Positions 19,467-27,710 of a stretch of DNA of 42,806 bases are shown here, piece after piece (position 1 is the stretch's first letter; each line of letters starts with the position of its first letter). The position numbers and the translations under genes were made by a program. The stretch comes from Gallionellales bacterium RIFCSPLOWO2_02_FULL_57_47. Its GTDB lineage: Bacteria; Pseudomonadota; Gammaproteobacteria; Burkholderiales; Gallionellaceae. The stretch covers positions 58,537-101,342 of the forward strand of contig MGWZ01000022.1 of assembly GCA_001801175.1 (NCBI GenBank), in the 5' to 3' direction. Under the pieces are notes generated by a model that was not told the DNA's origin, did no database searches, and saw only the letters and a program-made list of their open reading frames with translations.

Positions 19467-19910
19467 ATGAAAAACATCCTGGTGCTGCATGGACCCAATC
19501 TGAATCTGCTCGGCAGCCGCGAGCCGGATGTTTATGGCCGTGTCACGTTAGACGAAATTAACGCGAGTTTGACGAAATTAACCGAAATGCAGGGCGCAAA
19601 ATTATCCTGTTTACAGAGCAATGCGGAAGCGGTGCTGGTCGAGCGCATTCAACAGGCAAGAGCCGATGGCACGCAGTTCATCGTTATCAATCCCGCTGCG
19701 TTCACCCACACCAGCGTGTCATTGCGCGATGCGCTGGCGGCAGTTTGCCTCCCGTTTATCGAGGTGCATCTTTCCAATGTGTTCGCCCGCGAGGCGTTCC
19801 GCAAGGAATCGTTCTTTTCAGATATTGCCATTGGCGTAATCAGTGGCCTGGGCGCGGCGGGTTATGAATTTGCCGTGCAATTCGCACTAAACTATAAAAA
19901 ACAAGCTTAA
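19467..19910 (+). CDS. aroQ: 3-dehydroquinate dehydratase, type II
   Basis: A 147-residue enzyme for the third step of the shikimate pathway. The start [24 protein letters not shown] with the conserved NLNLLGxREP and catalytic tyrosine region, the [20 protein letters not shown] block with its key histidine, and [19 protein letters not shown] are diagnostic. Length is usual. A longer in-frame start at 19392 would overlap dsbD and lacks a ribosome-binding site. In many proteobacteria aroQ precedes accB-accC, as here; a 141-bp mobile-element-like repeat has entered the gap directly after its stop codon. Confidence 0.97.
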   Translation: MKNILVLHGPNLNLLGSREPDVYGRVTLDEINASLTKLTEMQGAKLSCLQSNAEAVLVERIQQARADGTQFIVINPAAFTHTSVSLRDALAAVCLPFIEVHLSNVFAREAFRKESFFSDIAIGVISGLGAAGYEFAVQFALNYKKQA

Positions 19911-20051
19911 GGGAGACTCTAAAAATTCAGAGTTCGCCCAAATGCAAGGCGCGGAAAAAATTTCGCCGCGCCGCATATGTTGGATATGTAAGCAAGAAAT
20001 TTTTTCCGCAACGCAGCAGTTGGGATGAAATGTGGATTTTTAGAGGTTCCC
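19911..20051. repeat. 141-bp MITE-like element with 19-bp terminal inverted repeats
   Basis: The left end GGGAGACTCTAAAAATTCA and right end TGGATTTTTAGAGGTTCCC are inverted with few mismatches. The middle has GGAAAAAATTT and AAATTTTTTCC arms around CATATGTTGGATATG. It begins on the base after the aroQ stop and ends just before the accB Shine-Dalgarno (TAGGAGG). Elements at 35274-35417 and 36321-36461 have the same architecture. It has no coding capacity. Confidence 0.85.
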
Positions 20052-20063
20052 TAGGAGGTCATC

Positions 20064-20498
20064 ATGGATTTACGCAAACTTAAGACACTTATTGAGTTGG
20101 TAGAAAGTTCCGGCATTGCCGAACTGGAAATCAGCGAGGGCGAAGAACGCGTCCGCATCACACGCACCGCCGCATCCGTGATGCAGGCCTATGCGCCTGC
20201 GCCGCAACAACCCATCGCCACCGCCGCACCGGCTGCGGAACCCGCCAAACCAGCGGTAGCTGAAGGCCATGTGGTGAAATCGCCGATGGTCGGCACGTTC
20301 TACCGCTCGGCTTCGCCGGGATCCAAGGCATTTGTGGACGTCGGCCAATCCGTGAACAGCGGAGACACTCTGTGCATCATCGAGGCAATGAAGCTGCTCA
20401 ATGAAATCGATGCGGATCAAAGCGGCGTTATCAAGGCTATCCTTGTCGAGAATGGACAACCGGTGGAGTTCGGGCAACCGTTGTTTGTGATCGGTTAA
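20064..20498 (+). CDS. accB: acetyl-CoA carboxylase biotin carboxyl carrier protein
   Basis: A 144-residue carrier. The N-terminal [32 protein letters not shown] is typical, followed by an Ala/Pro-rich flexible linker (about residues 45-70) and the biotinyl domain [26 protein letters not shown]...[15 protein letters not shown], with the biotinylated lysine at K110 in EAMKL. AGGAGG stands before the ATG. It works with AccC to carboxylate biotin for malonyl-CoA synthesis, the first step of fatty-acid synthesis. Confidence 0.98.
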   Translation: MDLRKLKTLIELVESSGIAELEISEGEERVRITRTAASVMQAYAPAPQQPIATAAPAAEPAKPAVAEGHVVKSPMVGTFYRSASPGSKAFVDVGQSVNSGDTLCIIEAMKLLNEIDADQSGVIKAILVENGQPVEFGQPLFVIG

Positions 20499-20549
20499 TC
20501 CTGCAATAGCGCAAAATACGCGCCGCACCCAAGTTCGGAGTCAACACTT

Positions 20550-21905
20550 ATGTTTGAAAAAATCCTGATCGCGAATCGCGGTGAAATTGCATTGCGTATT
20601 CAGCGCGCCTGCCGCGAAATGGGCATTAAAACCGTCGTCGTCCATTCCGAGGCGGATGCCGATGCCAAATACGTAAAGCTGGCCGATGAGTCGGTGTGCA
20701 TCGGCCCGGCACCGTCCAGCCAGAGTTACCTGAGCATTCCTGCCATCATCAGTGCGGCGGAAGTGACCGATGCGCAGGCTATCCACCCCGGCTACGGCTT
20801 CCTGTCCGAAAACGCGGATTTTTCCGAGCGCTGCGAAAAATCCGGCTTCGTGTTCATCGGCCCGCGCGCCGAAACCATCCGCCTGATGGGCGACAAGGTC
20901 AGCGCCAAGATTGCGATGAAGAAAGCCGGCGTGCCCTGTGTGCCCGGTGTGGAAGGCGCGTTGCCCGACAATCCCGCCGAGATCATCAAGATCGCGCGCA
21001 CCATCGGCTACCCGGTCATCATCAAGGCCTCCGGTGGCGGGGGAGGGCGCGGGATGCGCGTGGTGCATACCGAAGCTGCCTTGCTGAACGCGGTCACGAT
21101 GACGAAGACCGAAGCACAGGCTGCTTTCAATAATCCCATGGTGTACATGGAAAAATTCCTGGAAAACCCGCGCCACATCGAATTTCAGGTGCTGTCCGAC
21201 CAGCATGGCAACGCGGTTTATCTGGGCGAGCGCGACTGCTCAATGCAGCGCCGCCACCAAAAGATCATCGAGGAAGCGCCCGCTCCATTGCTCAATTCGC
21301 GCCTGCGCAACAAGATCGGCGAACGCTGCGCCGAAGCCTGCCGCAAGATCGGTTATCGCGGCGCGGGCACGTTCGAATTCCTGTTCGAGAACGACGAGTT
21401 TTACTTCATCGAAATGAATACCCGCGTCCAGGTGGAACACCCGGTCACCGAAATGATTACCGGCATCGACATCGTGCAGCAGCAGATTCGCATTGCCGCC
21501 AATGAGAAGCTGGCCTTCAAGCAGCGCGACATTCAATTCAGGGGGCATGCCATCGAATGCCGCATCAACGCCGAGCATCCGTACAAATTTATTCCATCAC
21601 CCGGGCGTATCACCACCTGGCATCCGCCCGGCGGCCCGGGCATACGCGTGGATTCGCACGTGTACGCAAACTATTTTGTGCCGCCCCATTACGACTCGAT
21701 GATCGGCAAGATCATTGCCTACGGCGATACTCGCGAGCAGGCCATGGCGCGGATGCGCACCGCATTGTCCGAAATGGCGGTCGAGGGCATCGAGACCAAC
21801 CTCGCGCTGCATCGCGAATTGCTGCAGGACGCAGCTTTCATGCGCGGCGGCACCAACATTCATTACCTGGAAGAGCGGCTCGCCGAACGCACCAAGGACA
21901 AGTAA
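20550..21905 (+). CDS. accC: acetyl-CoA carboxylase biotin carboxylase subunit
   Basis: A 451-residue ATP-grasp enzyme starting [36 protein letters not shown]. It shows [22 protein letters not shown], the glycine-rich ATP lid [38 protein letters not shown] and the catalytic [24 protein letters not shown]. The length equals the usual 449-453. The stop codon overlaps the prmA start by one base, indicating one transcript with accB upstream and prmA downstream. Confidence 0.98.
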   Translation: MFEKILIANRGEIALRIQRACREMGIKTVVVHSEADADAKYVKLADESVCIGPAPSSQSYLSIPAIISAAEVTDAQAIHPGYGFLSENADFSERCEKSGFVFIGPRAETIRLMGDKVSAKIAMKKAGVPCVPGVEGALPDNPAEIIKIARTIGYPVIIKASGGGGGRGMRVVHTEAALLNAVTMTKTEAQAAFNNPMVYMEKFLENPRHIEFQVLSDQHGNAVYLGERDCSMQRRHQKIIEEAPAPLLNSRLRNKIGERCAEACRKIGYRGAGTFEFLFENDEFYFIEMNTRVQVEHPVTEMITGIDIVQQQIRIAANEKLAFKQRDIQFRGHAIECRINAEHPYKFIPSPGRITTWHPPGGPGIRVDSHVYANYFVPPHYDSMIGKIIAYGDTREQAMARMRTALSEMAVEGIETNLALHRELLQDAAFMRGGTNIHYLEERLAERTKDK

Positions 21906-22798
21906 TGCCGTGGCTGACCCTCGTCGTTGACACCGACGCCCAACACGCCGAAGCGCTGAGCGACGCGCTGCTGGAACTCGGCGCTCTGTCGGTGGACCTG
22001 CTGGATGCCGATGCCGGCACGCCGGACGAGCAGGCGATCTTTGGCGAACCGGGTGAGCCGCCGCCCGGCGTGTGGCAGCACAACCGCGTCAGCGCGCTGT
22101 TCGACGCTGACCGGGACGTACCGGCCATCCTGCGCCAGGCCGCCGGCAGCATCGGCCTCGAACAAATCCCCGAACACCGCATCGAAACGCTTGCCGACAA
22201 CGACTGGGTGCGCCTCACGCAATCGCAATTCGAGCCGATCCGGATTTCGGCGCGGCTGTGGATCGTGCCGACCTGGCACACCCCCAGCGACCCGGAAGCG
22301 ATCAACATCGTGCTCGACCCCGGCCTCGCATTCGGCACCGGCAGCCATCCCACCACGCGCCTTTGCCTGCGCTGGCTCGATAACAACCTGCAGGGCGGCG
22401 AAAGCGTGCTGGATTACGGCTGCGGTTCCGGCATCCTCGCCATCGCCGCGCTGAAGCTGGGGGCTGCACACGCCGTCGGCATTGATGTAGACTCGCAGGC
22501 GGTGATTTCCAGCCGCGACAATGCCGCCGCAAACCGGGTCGGGAACGTGCAGTTTTATCTGCCCGACAATGCGCCACCGGCAACCTATGACCTGGTCGTG
22601 GCGAACATTCTGACCAACCCGCTGCGTATGCTCGCACCGTTGCTGGCCAATGCGACGCGTCCCGGCGGGCAAATCGTATTGTCCGGCATACTCGAGGAAC
22701 AGGCGCCAGACATGATGAATATCTACCAACAATGGTTCGACCTGAACGCCCCGATTTTCGAGGACGGCTGGGCGTGCCTGTCAGGACGCAGACGATAG
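21905..22798 (+). CDS. prmA: ribosomal protein L11 methyltransferase
   Basis: A 297-residue SAM-dependent methyltransferase that trimethylates ribosomal protein L11. The N-terminal substrate domain has DNDWVRLTQSQFEPIRI, followed by LDPGLAFGTGSHPTTRLCLRWL and the SAM motif VLDYGCGSGILAIAALKLGA, then the active-site motif VVANILTNPLRMLAP. Length is that of the family. It begins within the accC stop codon; accB-accC-prmA order is common in proteobacteria. Confidence 0.96.
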   Translation: MPWLTLVVDTDAQHAEALSDALLELGALSVDLLDADAGTPDEQAIFGEPGEPPPGVWQHNRVSALFDADRDVPAILRQAAGSIGLEQIPEHRIETLADNDWVRLTQSQFEPIRISARLWIVPTWHTPSDPEAINIVLDPGLAFGTGSHPTTRLCLRWLDNNLQGGESVLDYGCGSGILAIAALKLGAAHAVGIDVDSQAVISSRDNAAANRVGNVQFYLPDNAPPATYDLVVANILTNPLRMLAPLLANATRPGGQIVLSGILEEQAPDMMNIYQQWFDLNAPIFEDGWACLSGRRR

Positions 22799-23584
22799 AT
22801 GCCCGGAACAACGCATTGCCCATTTTGCAAAACACGCTTCAAAATTGCCGAAGAGCAATTGGAGACACATCTCGGCATGGTGCGTTGCGGGCATTGCCTG
22901 CAAACCTTCGACGCACGCCCCGGCTTTGTTCCGGACCAGCCCAGCCCGCAACTCGAGTTGCCGATGATGGATGCAGAACTGCCGATACTGGATGCTCAGG
23001 TCTCGACCACCTCCTTCGGCCTGCCCGTACTGCAACCCATGACGCTGGCAGAGCAGGTCGCTATCGTCGAAGACGAGGGCATCGGCGAGTACCAACCAAA
23101 ATACCGCTCATGGCCGTGGGCAATTGCCGCCTTGTCATTGACCATGTTGCTGGTAGCGCAATCCGCCTATTTTTTCCGCGTGGAACTCGCCGCCCGCATA
23201 CCCGGCTTGAAACCCGCACTTGTCGGCTACTGCCGGATACTGAAATGCACCGTGCCGCTGCCGCAAAAAACCGGACTGATAACAATAGAATCATCAGAGC
23301 TCGAGGCCGATCCCAAACATGAAAACCAGATCAACCTGAATGCGCTGCTGCGCAACCGCGCCCCCTACTCACAAACCTTCCCCAGTCTGGAACTCACACT
23401 CAACGACAGCCAGGATAAACCGCTGGCGCGCCGCCTATTCCGTCCGGCGGAGTATTTGCCGCCGCAGGAAAACGAAGCAGCCGGCATGCTGCCCAACCAC
23501 GAACTCAACCTCAGGCTGCACCTCAATATCGGCGATCTCAGGCCGGTCGGTTACCGCCTTGCGGTCTTCTACCCGGGCACCTGA
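22799..23584 (+). CDS. zinc-ribbon and DUF3426 membrane protein
   Basis: A 261-residue protein. The N-terminal zinc ribbon of the MJ0042 type has two CxxC pairs, in CPFCKTRFKIAEEQL and VRCGHCLQTFDARPG. An acidic linker leads to one transmembrane helix (WPWAIAALSLTMLLVAQSAYFF, about residues 103-124) and a C-terminal extracytoplasmic DUF3426 domain (ESSELEADPKHENQINLNALLRNRA...FPSLELTLNDSQDKPLARRLFRPAEYL). Function is unknown. It begins directly after the prmA stop, and prmA-DUF3426 adjacency is typical of betaproteobacteria, so it closes the acc operon. Confidence 0.9.
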   Translation: MPGTTHCPFCKTRFKIAEEQLETHLGMVRCGHCLQTFDARPGFVPDQPSPQLELPMMDAELPILDAQVSTTSFGLPVLQPMTLAEQVAIVEDEGIGEYQPKYRSWPWAIAALSLTMLLVAQSAYFFRVELAARIPGLKPALVGYCRILKCTVPLPQKTGLITIESSELEADPKHENQINLNALLRNRAPYSQTFPSLELTLNDSQDKPLARRLFRPAEYLPPQENEAAGMLPNHELNLRLHLNIGDLRPVGYRLAVFYPGT

Positions 23585-23666
23585 ATTGCTGAACGGTTTG
23601 CCGGATGCGCAATGCAATTTGAAAGCCCGGGTCATTTCCGGCATAATTCCCCCCGCCGTTTAAAGA

Positions 23667-23845
23667 CCAATGGGAGAGCGTGTCAGCCAGTTTCATCACG
23701 GGCTGTGACACCGCCGAAGGCGCAACACCCGCAACCGCTCAGGCACAAGGACTATTGGCACAGGCAAATCTGGAGAGCGTTGGATTATCCAACCACCGAA
23801 GGGGCAGGCAACGCGAGTTGCAATCTCTCAGGTACCGAGGACAGA
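23667..23845 (+). ncRNA. tandem glycine riboswitch
   Basis: Two glycine aptamers lie in series. Aptamer 1 has P1 CCAAT (23667-23671) pairing with ATTGG (23754-23758) and holds GGGAGAGCG, CCGCCGAAGGCGC and CTCAGGCACAAGGACT. Aptamer 2 has P1 TCTG (23769-23772) with CAGA (23842-23845) and holds GGAGAGCG, CCACCGAAGGGGCA and CTCAGGTACCGAGGAC. These are the conserved glycine-aptamer cores, joined by a short linker. A terminator follows within four bases, so glycine binding likely decides read-through into gcvT and the genes after it. Confidence 0.96.
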
Positions 23846-23848
23846 TGG

Positions 23849-23878
23849 GGCGCAGCAGATTTCTGCTGCGCCTTTTTT
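23849..23878 (+). terminator. riboswitch expression-platform terminator
   Basis: A perfect ten-base-pair stem GGCGCAGCAG / CTGCTGCGCC with loop ATTT is followed by six T residues. It sits between aptamer 2 and the gcvT ribosome-binding site, as in transcriptional glycine ON switches. I did not find an alternative antiterminator pairing by eye. Confidence 0.92.
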
Positions 23879-23896
23879 CATTTTTGGAAAGCCAAC

Positions 23897-25048
23897 ATGA
23901 CGTTAAAACAGACTCCGCTCAACGCAGCACACCGCGCGATGGGCGCAAAAATGGTCGATTTCGGCGGTTGGGATATGCCGGTGAACTACGGTTCGCAGAT
24001 CGACGAACATCATCAGGTACGCAATGATTGCGGCATGTTCGACGTGTGCCACATGCGCGTGGTGGATGCGAAGGGCGAGGGCATACGCGCTTTTCTGCGC
24101 TACCTGCTGGCGAACAATGCCGGCAAGCTGACGCTGCCCGGCAAGGCACTCTATTCCGCCATGCTGCGTCCGGACGGCGGCGTGATCGACGACCTCATCA
24201 TCTACTTCATGAGCGAGCAGTGGTTCCGCATCGTCGTGAATGCGGGTACCGCGGACAAGGACATCGCGTGGATGAAGCAGCAGGCCGCAGAATTCACAAG
24301 GCATCTCCCGTCGGGAGATGCGGCGGTTGCCCTTTCTCCCGCAAGCGGGGGAAAGTTGGATAGGGGGAATACGCCCATCACCATCACCTCGCGCGACGAC
24401 CTGGCGATGGTTGCCGTGCAGGGCCCGAATGCGCGCGCCAAGGTGTGGCAGGTGCTGCCGCAAACCAGGGCAGCTACCGAAGGCCTGCAGAACTTCCAGG
24501 CTGCGGATTGCGGCGAATACTTCGTGGCGCGCACCGGCTATACCGGCGAAGACGGTTTCGAGGTGATGCTGCCCAAGGAGAAAGTCGAGGAATTCTGGTA
24601 CGCACTGAACAAGGCGGGTGTGAAACCCATCGGTCTCGGCGCGCGCGACACGCTGCGCCTCGAAGCCGGCATGAACCTGTACGGACAGGACATGGACGAG
24701 AGCGTTGGCCCGCTGGAATCCGGCCTGGCGTGGACGGTGGACCTGAAGAGCGAACGCGATTTCATCGGCAAGGCCGCGCTGCTCGCCAGTCCGACGGTGC
24801 GCAAACTGGTCGGGCTGGTGCTGCTGGATCGCGGCGTGCTGCGCGGCCACCAGAAGGTGCACACCGCGCACGGCGAAGGCGAAATCACCAGCGGCAGCTT
24901 CTCGCCCACCTTGGAGAAATCCATCGCACTGGCGCGCGTGCCGAAAGACGTGCAAATTGGCGATACGGTGCAAGTGGCGATCCGCGATAAAATGCTGGCG
25001 GCGAAAGTGGTGAAGTATCCGTTCGCGCGCAAGGGCAAAGCAGTGTGA
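23897..25048 (+). CDS. gcvT: glycine cleavage system aminomethyltransferase (T protein)
   Basis: The 383-residue protein starts [44 protein letters not shown]; the upstream open frame is riboswitch RNA. Family motifs include [58 protein letters not shown] and [25 protein letters not shown]. It transfers the methylene group from aminomethyl-lipoyl-H protein to tetrahydrofolate. About 20 extra residues (135-158, [20 protein letters not shown]) between the conserved QQAAEF and ITSRDDLAM are encoded by two hairpins at 24301-24355. It is the first gene of the gcv operon. Confidence 0.97.
   Translation: MTLKQTPLNAAHRAMGAKMVDFGGWDMPVNYGSQIDEHHQVRNDCGMFDVCHMRVVDAKGEGIRAFLRYLLANNAGKLTLPGKALYSAMLRPDGGVIDDLIIYFMSEQWFRIVVNAGTADKDIAWMKQQAAEFTRHLPSGDAAVALSPASGGKLDRGNTPITITSRDDLAMVAVQGPNARAKVWQVLPQTRAATEGLQNFQAADCGEYFVARTGYTGEDGFEVMLPKEKVEEFWYALNKAGVKPIGLGARDTLRLEAGMNLYGQDMDESVGPLESGLAWTVDLKSERDFIGKAALLASPTVRKLVGLVLLDRGVLRGHQKVHTAHGEGEITSGSFSPTLEKSIALARVPKDVQIGDTVQVAIRDKMLAAKVVKYPFARKGKAV
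24301..24355. repeat. two adjacent hairpins inserted in gcvT
   Basis: A perfect palindrome GCATCTCCC-GTC-GGGAGATGC (24301-24321) is followed by CTTTCTCCCGC / GCGGGGGAAAG (24332-24355). The second resembles the CTCCCGCnnGCGGGAG core in uvrD, leuS and gcvPA. Both remain open in the gcvT frame. Confidence 0.8.
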
Positions 25049-25143
25049 GCCTGTAGCTCGCAGCGGGTAGCCTGTAGCTTCTGAGGCCGCGCGCAAAGCG
25101 CGCACAGCATTAGCTTCCAGCTACCCGCTACGAGCTACAGGCT
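25048..25143. repeat. 96-bp palindromic repeat between gcvT and gcvH
   Basis: The arms at 25048-25070 and 25121-25143 are 23 bases long and inverted with one mismatch (AGCCTGTAGCTCG type), with an inner GCGCGC/GCGCGC hairpin. The element begins on the last base of the gcvT stop codon. It would form a strong hairpin in the gcv mRNA. It has no T-run. Confidence 0.88.
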
Positions 25144-25171
25144 GTAATCGAATTACCATAAGGAGATTCAA

Positions 25172-25561
25172 ATGAGCAACCCAGCAAACCTGAAATACAC
25201 CGCCTCCCACGAATGGATCAGGAGCGAAGCCGACGGCACCATCAGCATCGGCATCACCCAGCACGCGCAGGAGCTGCTGGGCGACATGGTATTTGTCGAA
25301 AACCCGGCGGTCGGCCGCAAGCTCAAGGCCAAGGAAGAATGCGCGGTAGTGGAATCGGTAAAAGCCGCAGCCGACGTGTACGCGCCGGTTGCCGGTGAAG
25401 TGACGGCGGTGAACAGCGAACTCGACAGCGCCCCGGAAAAAATCAATGCCGATCCGTATGCCGCATGGATGTTCAAAATGAAGCCGGCCAGCGCGGCGGA
25501 TGTGGCCGCGCTGATGGATGCGGCGGCGTACCAGGCCGTTGTCGACAGCGAAGCCCACTAA
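25172..25561 (+). CDS. gcvH: glycine cleavage system H protein
   Basis: A 129-residue lipoyl carrier with AAGGAG before the ATG. It reads [46 protein letters not shown], then the lipoylation site [19 protein letters not shown] with K64 as the lipoyl lysine, and ends with [13 protein letters not shown]. The protein shuttles the aminomethyl group between the P, T and L proteins. No lpd gene is nearby. It is the second gene of the operon. Confidence 0.98.
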   Translation: MSNPANLKYTASHEWIRSEADGTISIGITQHAQELLGDMVFVENPAVGRKLKAKEECAVVESVKAAADVYAPVAGEVTAVNSELDSAPEKINADPYAAWMFKMKPASAADVAALMDAAAYQAVVDSEAH

Positions 25562-25562
25562 A

Positions 25563-25643
25563 TCAGGACCGAGGATTGAGGATCGAGGAGCGAGGGAAAA
25601 CCGCTTTTCGATCCTAGATCCTCGATCCTCAATCCTGAGGATC
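25563..25643. repeat. AGGATCGAGG-type palindrome between gcvH and gcvPA
   Basis: The left half (GAGGATTGAGGATCGAGGAG) and the right half (CTAGATCCTCGATCCTCAATC) are inverse over about 28 bases. It starts two bases after the gcvH stop. Its right end, CTGAGGATCG, supplies the only Shine-Dalgarno-like sequence (GAGG at 25637-25640, six bases before the ATG) of gcvPA. A coding relative lies in leuS at 13654-13723. Confidence 0.88.
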
Positions 25644-25646
25644 GAC

Positions 25647-27068
25647 ATGCCCTTCATTCCCCACACCGAGCAGGACATCAAGGCCATGCTCGCCAGCATC
25701 GGCGCGAAAAATATTGACGCGCTGTTCGATGAAATTCCCGCCGCGCTGAAAAGCGGCAAGCTCACTGCCGTCGGCGACGGGCTGAACGAGATGCAGGTGT
25801 CGCGCCTGATGCGCGAGCGTGCCGCACAGGATAGCCAGCCGCTCAACTTCATCGGCGCGGGCGCCTACGAGCACCACATCCCCGCCGCGGTCTGGGAGAT
25901 CGCCACGCGTGGCGAGTATTACACCGCCTACACGCCGTATCAGGCCGAGGCCAGCCAGGGCACGCTGCAAACGCTGTACGAATACCAGACGATGATCGCT
26001 TCGCTGACCGGCATGGATGCGTCCAACGCCAGCCTGTACGACGGCGCGTCCGGTTTGGCTGAGGCGATTCTGATGGCGGTGCGCGCGCACAAGACGTCGC
26101 GGCACGTACTGTTGCCCGCCACCGTCAGCCCGCTGTACCGCAGCGTGGCGCGCAGCATCGTCAGGCTGCAGAACATCGAACTGGTGGAAATTCCGTTCGA
26201 CATTGCGACCGGCACGATAGACTTCAAGGCACTGGAACAATATGCAGGAGCCGATATCGCCGCAATGGTCATTCCGCAGCCGAATTTTTTTGGCGCGCTG
26301 GAAGATGTCGACGCGCTGACCGATTGGGCGCATGCGCAAAATATGCTGGCCATCGCACTGGTGAATCCGCTGACACTGGCCTTGCTGAAAGCGCCGGGCA
26401 ATTGGGGCAGCCCTCTCCCCAACCCTCTCCCGCTAGCGGGAGAGGGGGCAAACGAATCGCTGCGCGAATCCAATATCAGGGGGGCGGACATCGCGGTCGG
26501 CGACGGACAGCCGCTCGGCGCGCCGCTGTCCAGCGGCGGCCCGTATTTCGGTTTCATGTGCTGCAAGCAGGCGCTGGTGCGCCAGATGCCGGGACGCATC
26601 ATCGGCCGCACCGTCGATCTGGACGGCAAACAGGGCTTCACGCTGACGCTGCAGGCGCGCGAGCAACACATCCGCCGCGCCAAGGCAACATCAAATATTT
26701 GCAGCAACCAGGGATTGATGGTGACGGCGGCGACCATCCACATGGCACTGCTCGGCGCGGACGGGTTGCGCCGTGCCGCCGCAGCATCGCATGGCAACAC
26801 GCAATCGCTGGCGGCGCTGGCCTGCGGCGTGCCCGGCGTGAAACGCTTGTTCAGTGCGCCGCATTTTCACGAGGTCGTGCTGCGTCTGCCCAAATCATCT
26901 GCTGCGGTATTGGCCGGCATGGCCGAGCAGGGCGTATCGGGCGGCATCGATCTGCAGCCGTACTACCCGCAACTGGGGAATGCGATTCTGGTTTGCGCCA
27001 CTGAAACCAAAACCGAAGAAGATTTGCAACGCTATGTGGCGGCGTTACGCCACGTCCTTCAGGGTTAA
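25647..27068 (+). CDS. gcvPA: glycine dehydrogenase (decarboxylating) subunit 1, P protein alpha
   Basis: A 473-residue protein from the ATG at 25647 ([31 protein letters not shown]), the usual GcvPA opening. It contains [67 protein letters not shown], typical of the split P protein. With GcvPB it forms the PLP enzyme that decarboxylates glycine. Homologues have about 450 residues; here 24 extra residues (about 254-277, [20 protein letters not shown]...) stand between GNWG and [13 protein letters not shown], encoded by a palindromic repeat. An upstream reading from 25518 would overlap gcvH. Confidence 0.96.
   Translation: MPFIPHTEQDIKAMLASIGAKNIDALFDEIPAALKSGKLTAVGDGLNEMQVSRLMRERAAQDSQPLNFIGAGAYEHHIPAAVWEIATRGEYYTAYTPYQAEASQGTLQTLYEYQTMIASLTGMDASNASLYDGASGLAEAILMAVRAHKTSRHVLLPATVSPLYRSVARSIVRLQNIELVEIPFDIATGTIDFKALEQYAGADIAAMVIPQPNFFGALEDVDALTDWAHAQNMLAIALVNPLTLALLKAPGNWGSPLPNPLPLAGEGANESLRESNIRGADIAVGDGQPLGAPLSSGGPYFGFMCCKQALVRQMPGRIIGRTVDLDGKQGFTLTLQAREQHIRRAKATSNICSNQGLMVTAATIHMALLGADGLRRAAAASHGNTQSLAALACGVPGVKRLFSAPHFHEVVLRLPKSSAAVLAGMAEQGVSGGIDLQPYYPQLGNAILVCATETKTEEDLQRYVAALRHVLQG
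26411..26447. repeat. CCCTCTCCCGCTAGCGGGAGAGG palindrome inside gcvPA
   Basis: A perfect palindrome at 26423-26446 (CCCTCTCCCGC-TA-GCGGGAGAGGG) is preceded by a second CCCTCTCCCC. It encodes [12 protein letters not shown]. It belongs to the family also seen in uvrD, leuS, gcvT and gcvPB. Confidence 0.9.
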
Positions 27069-27092
27069 GAGGCATTCGACTGGGAGAACAAG

Positions 27093-27611
27093 ATGAAAAA
27101 TGACGACAAGAAACTAGGCACGACACTCGGCGGAACACCGGTGCAACTGTACGGCGACTTTCCGAAAGTCGGACAGACCGCGCCGGCCTTCTCGCTGGTG
27201 GGCAAGGATTTAAAGGATGTCACGCTGGAAAGTTTCGGCGACAAGCGCAAGGTGCTGAACATCGTTCCCAGCCTGGACACGGCGACCTGCGCAGCTTCCG
27301 AGCGCCGCTTCAACCAGATTGCCGGCGGCCTGGCCAATACCGTGGTGATAACCGTCTCCGCCGATTTGCCGTTCGCGATGGCGCGTTTTTGCGCCAGCGA
27401 AGGGCTGGACAATGTGACCAACCTTTCCGCAATGCGCGGCCGCGAGTTCATGCGCAACTACGGCGTGAAGATCGCCGACGGCCCGCTGGCCGGACTGATG
27501 GCACGCGCCGTGATCGTGCTGGATAGCAAGAATGTGGTGCGCTATACCGAACTGGTCAGCGAGATCAAGAACGAACCCAACTACGATGCGGCGCTGGCCG
27601 CGCTGCAATAA
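27093..27611 (+). CDS. tpx: thiol peroxidase (Tpx)
   Basis: A 172-residue 2-Cys peroxiredoxin of the Tpx class, preceded by GGGAG. It has [31 protein letters not shown], the peroxidatic cysteine in [16 protein letters not shown], and the resolving cysteine in [16 protein letters not shown], the same spacing as E. coli Tpx. It reduces lipid and other hydroperoxides with thioredoxin. It lies between gcvPA and gcvPB, with 24 bases after gcvPA, so it should be expressed with glycine cleavage under the glycine riboswitch; this position is unusual. Confidence 0.96.
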   Translation: MKNDDKKLGTTLGGTPVQLYGDFPKVGQTAPAFSLVGKDLKDVTLESFGDKRKVLNIVPSLDTATCAASERRFNQIAGGLANTVVITVSADLPFAMARFCASEGLDNVTNLSAMRGREFMRNYGVKIADGPLAGLMARAVIVLDSKNVVRYTELVSEIKNEPNYDAALAALQ

Positions 27612-27690
27612 CCCAACCCCTCCCGGCCTCCCCTTGTCAGGGGAGGGGCGCCACTTCCCCCTGACAAGGGGGATTGAGGGGGTTGATATT
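27612..27690. repeat. composite CCCCTCCC/GGGGAGGGG palindrome between tpx and gcvPB
   Basis: CTCCCCTTGTCAGGGGAG and TTCCCCCTGACAAGGGGGA are two hairpins, also inverse to each other across a short spacer, flanked by AACCCCTCCC and GGGGGTTG. It starts immediately after the tpx stop. Its composite layout matches the insertion in polA at 3711-3803. Confidence 0.88.
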
Positions 27691-27710
27691 GATATGAAAG
27701 AGTTACATCC

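Noticed and set aside
23612-23896. Upstream extension of gcvT giving a 478-residue protein
   Set aside because: The extra part covers the glycine riboswitch and terminator and has no family similarity; GcvT starts at 23897.
25518-25646. Upstream extension of gcvPA into gcvH
   Set aside because: It overlaps the gcvH end and translates the palindromic repeat (RIEDRGAR...); the family N-terminus begins at 25647.
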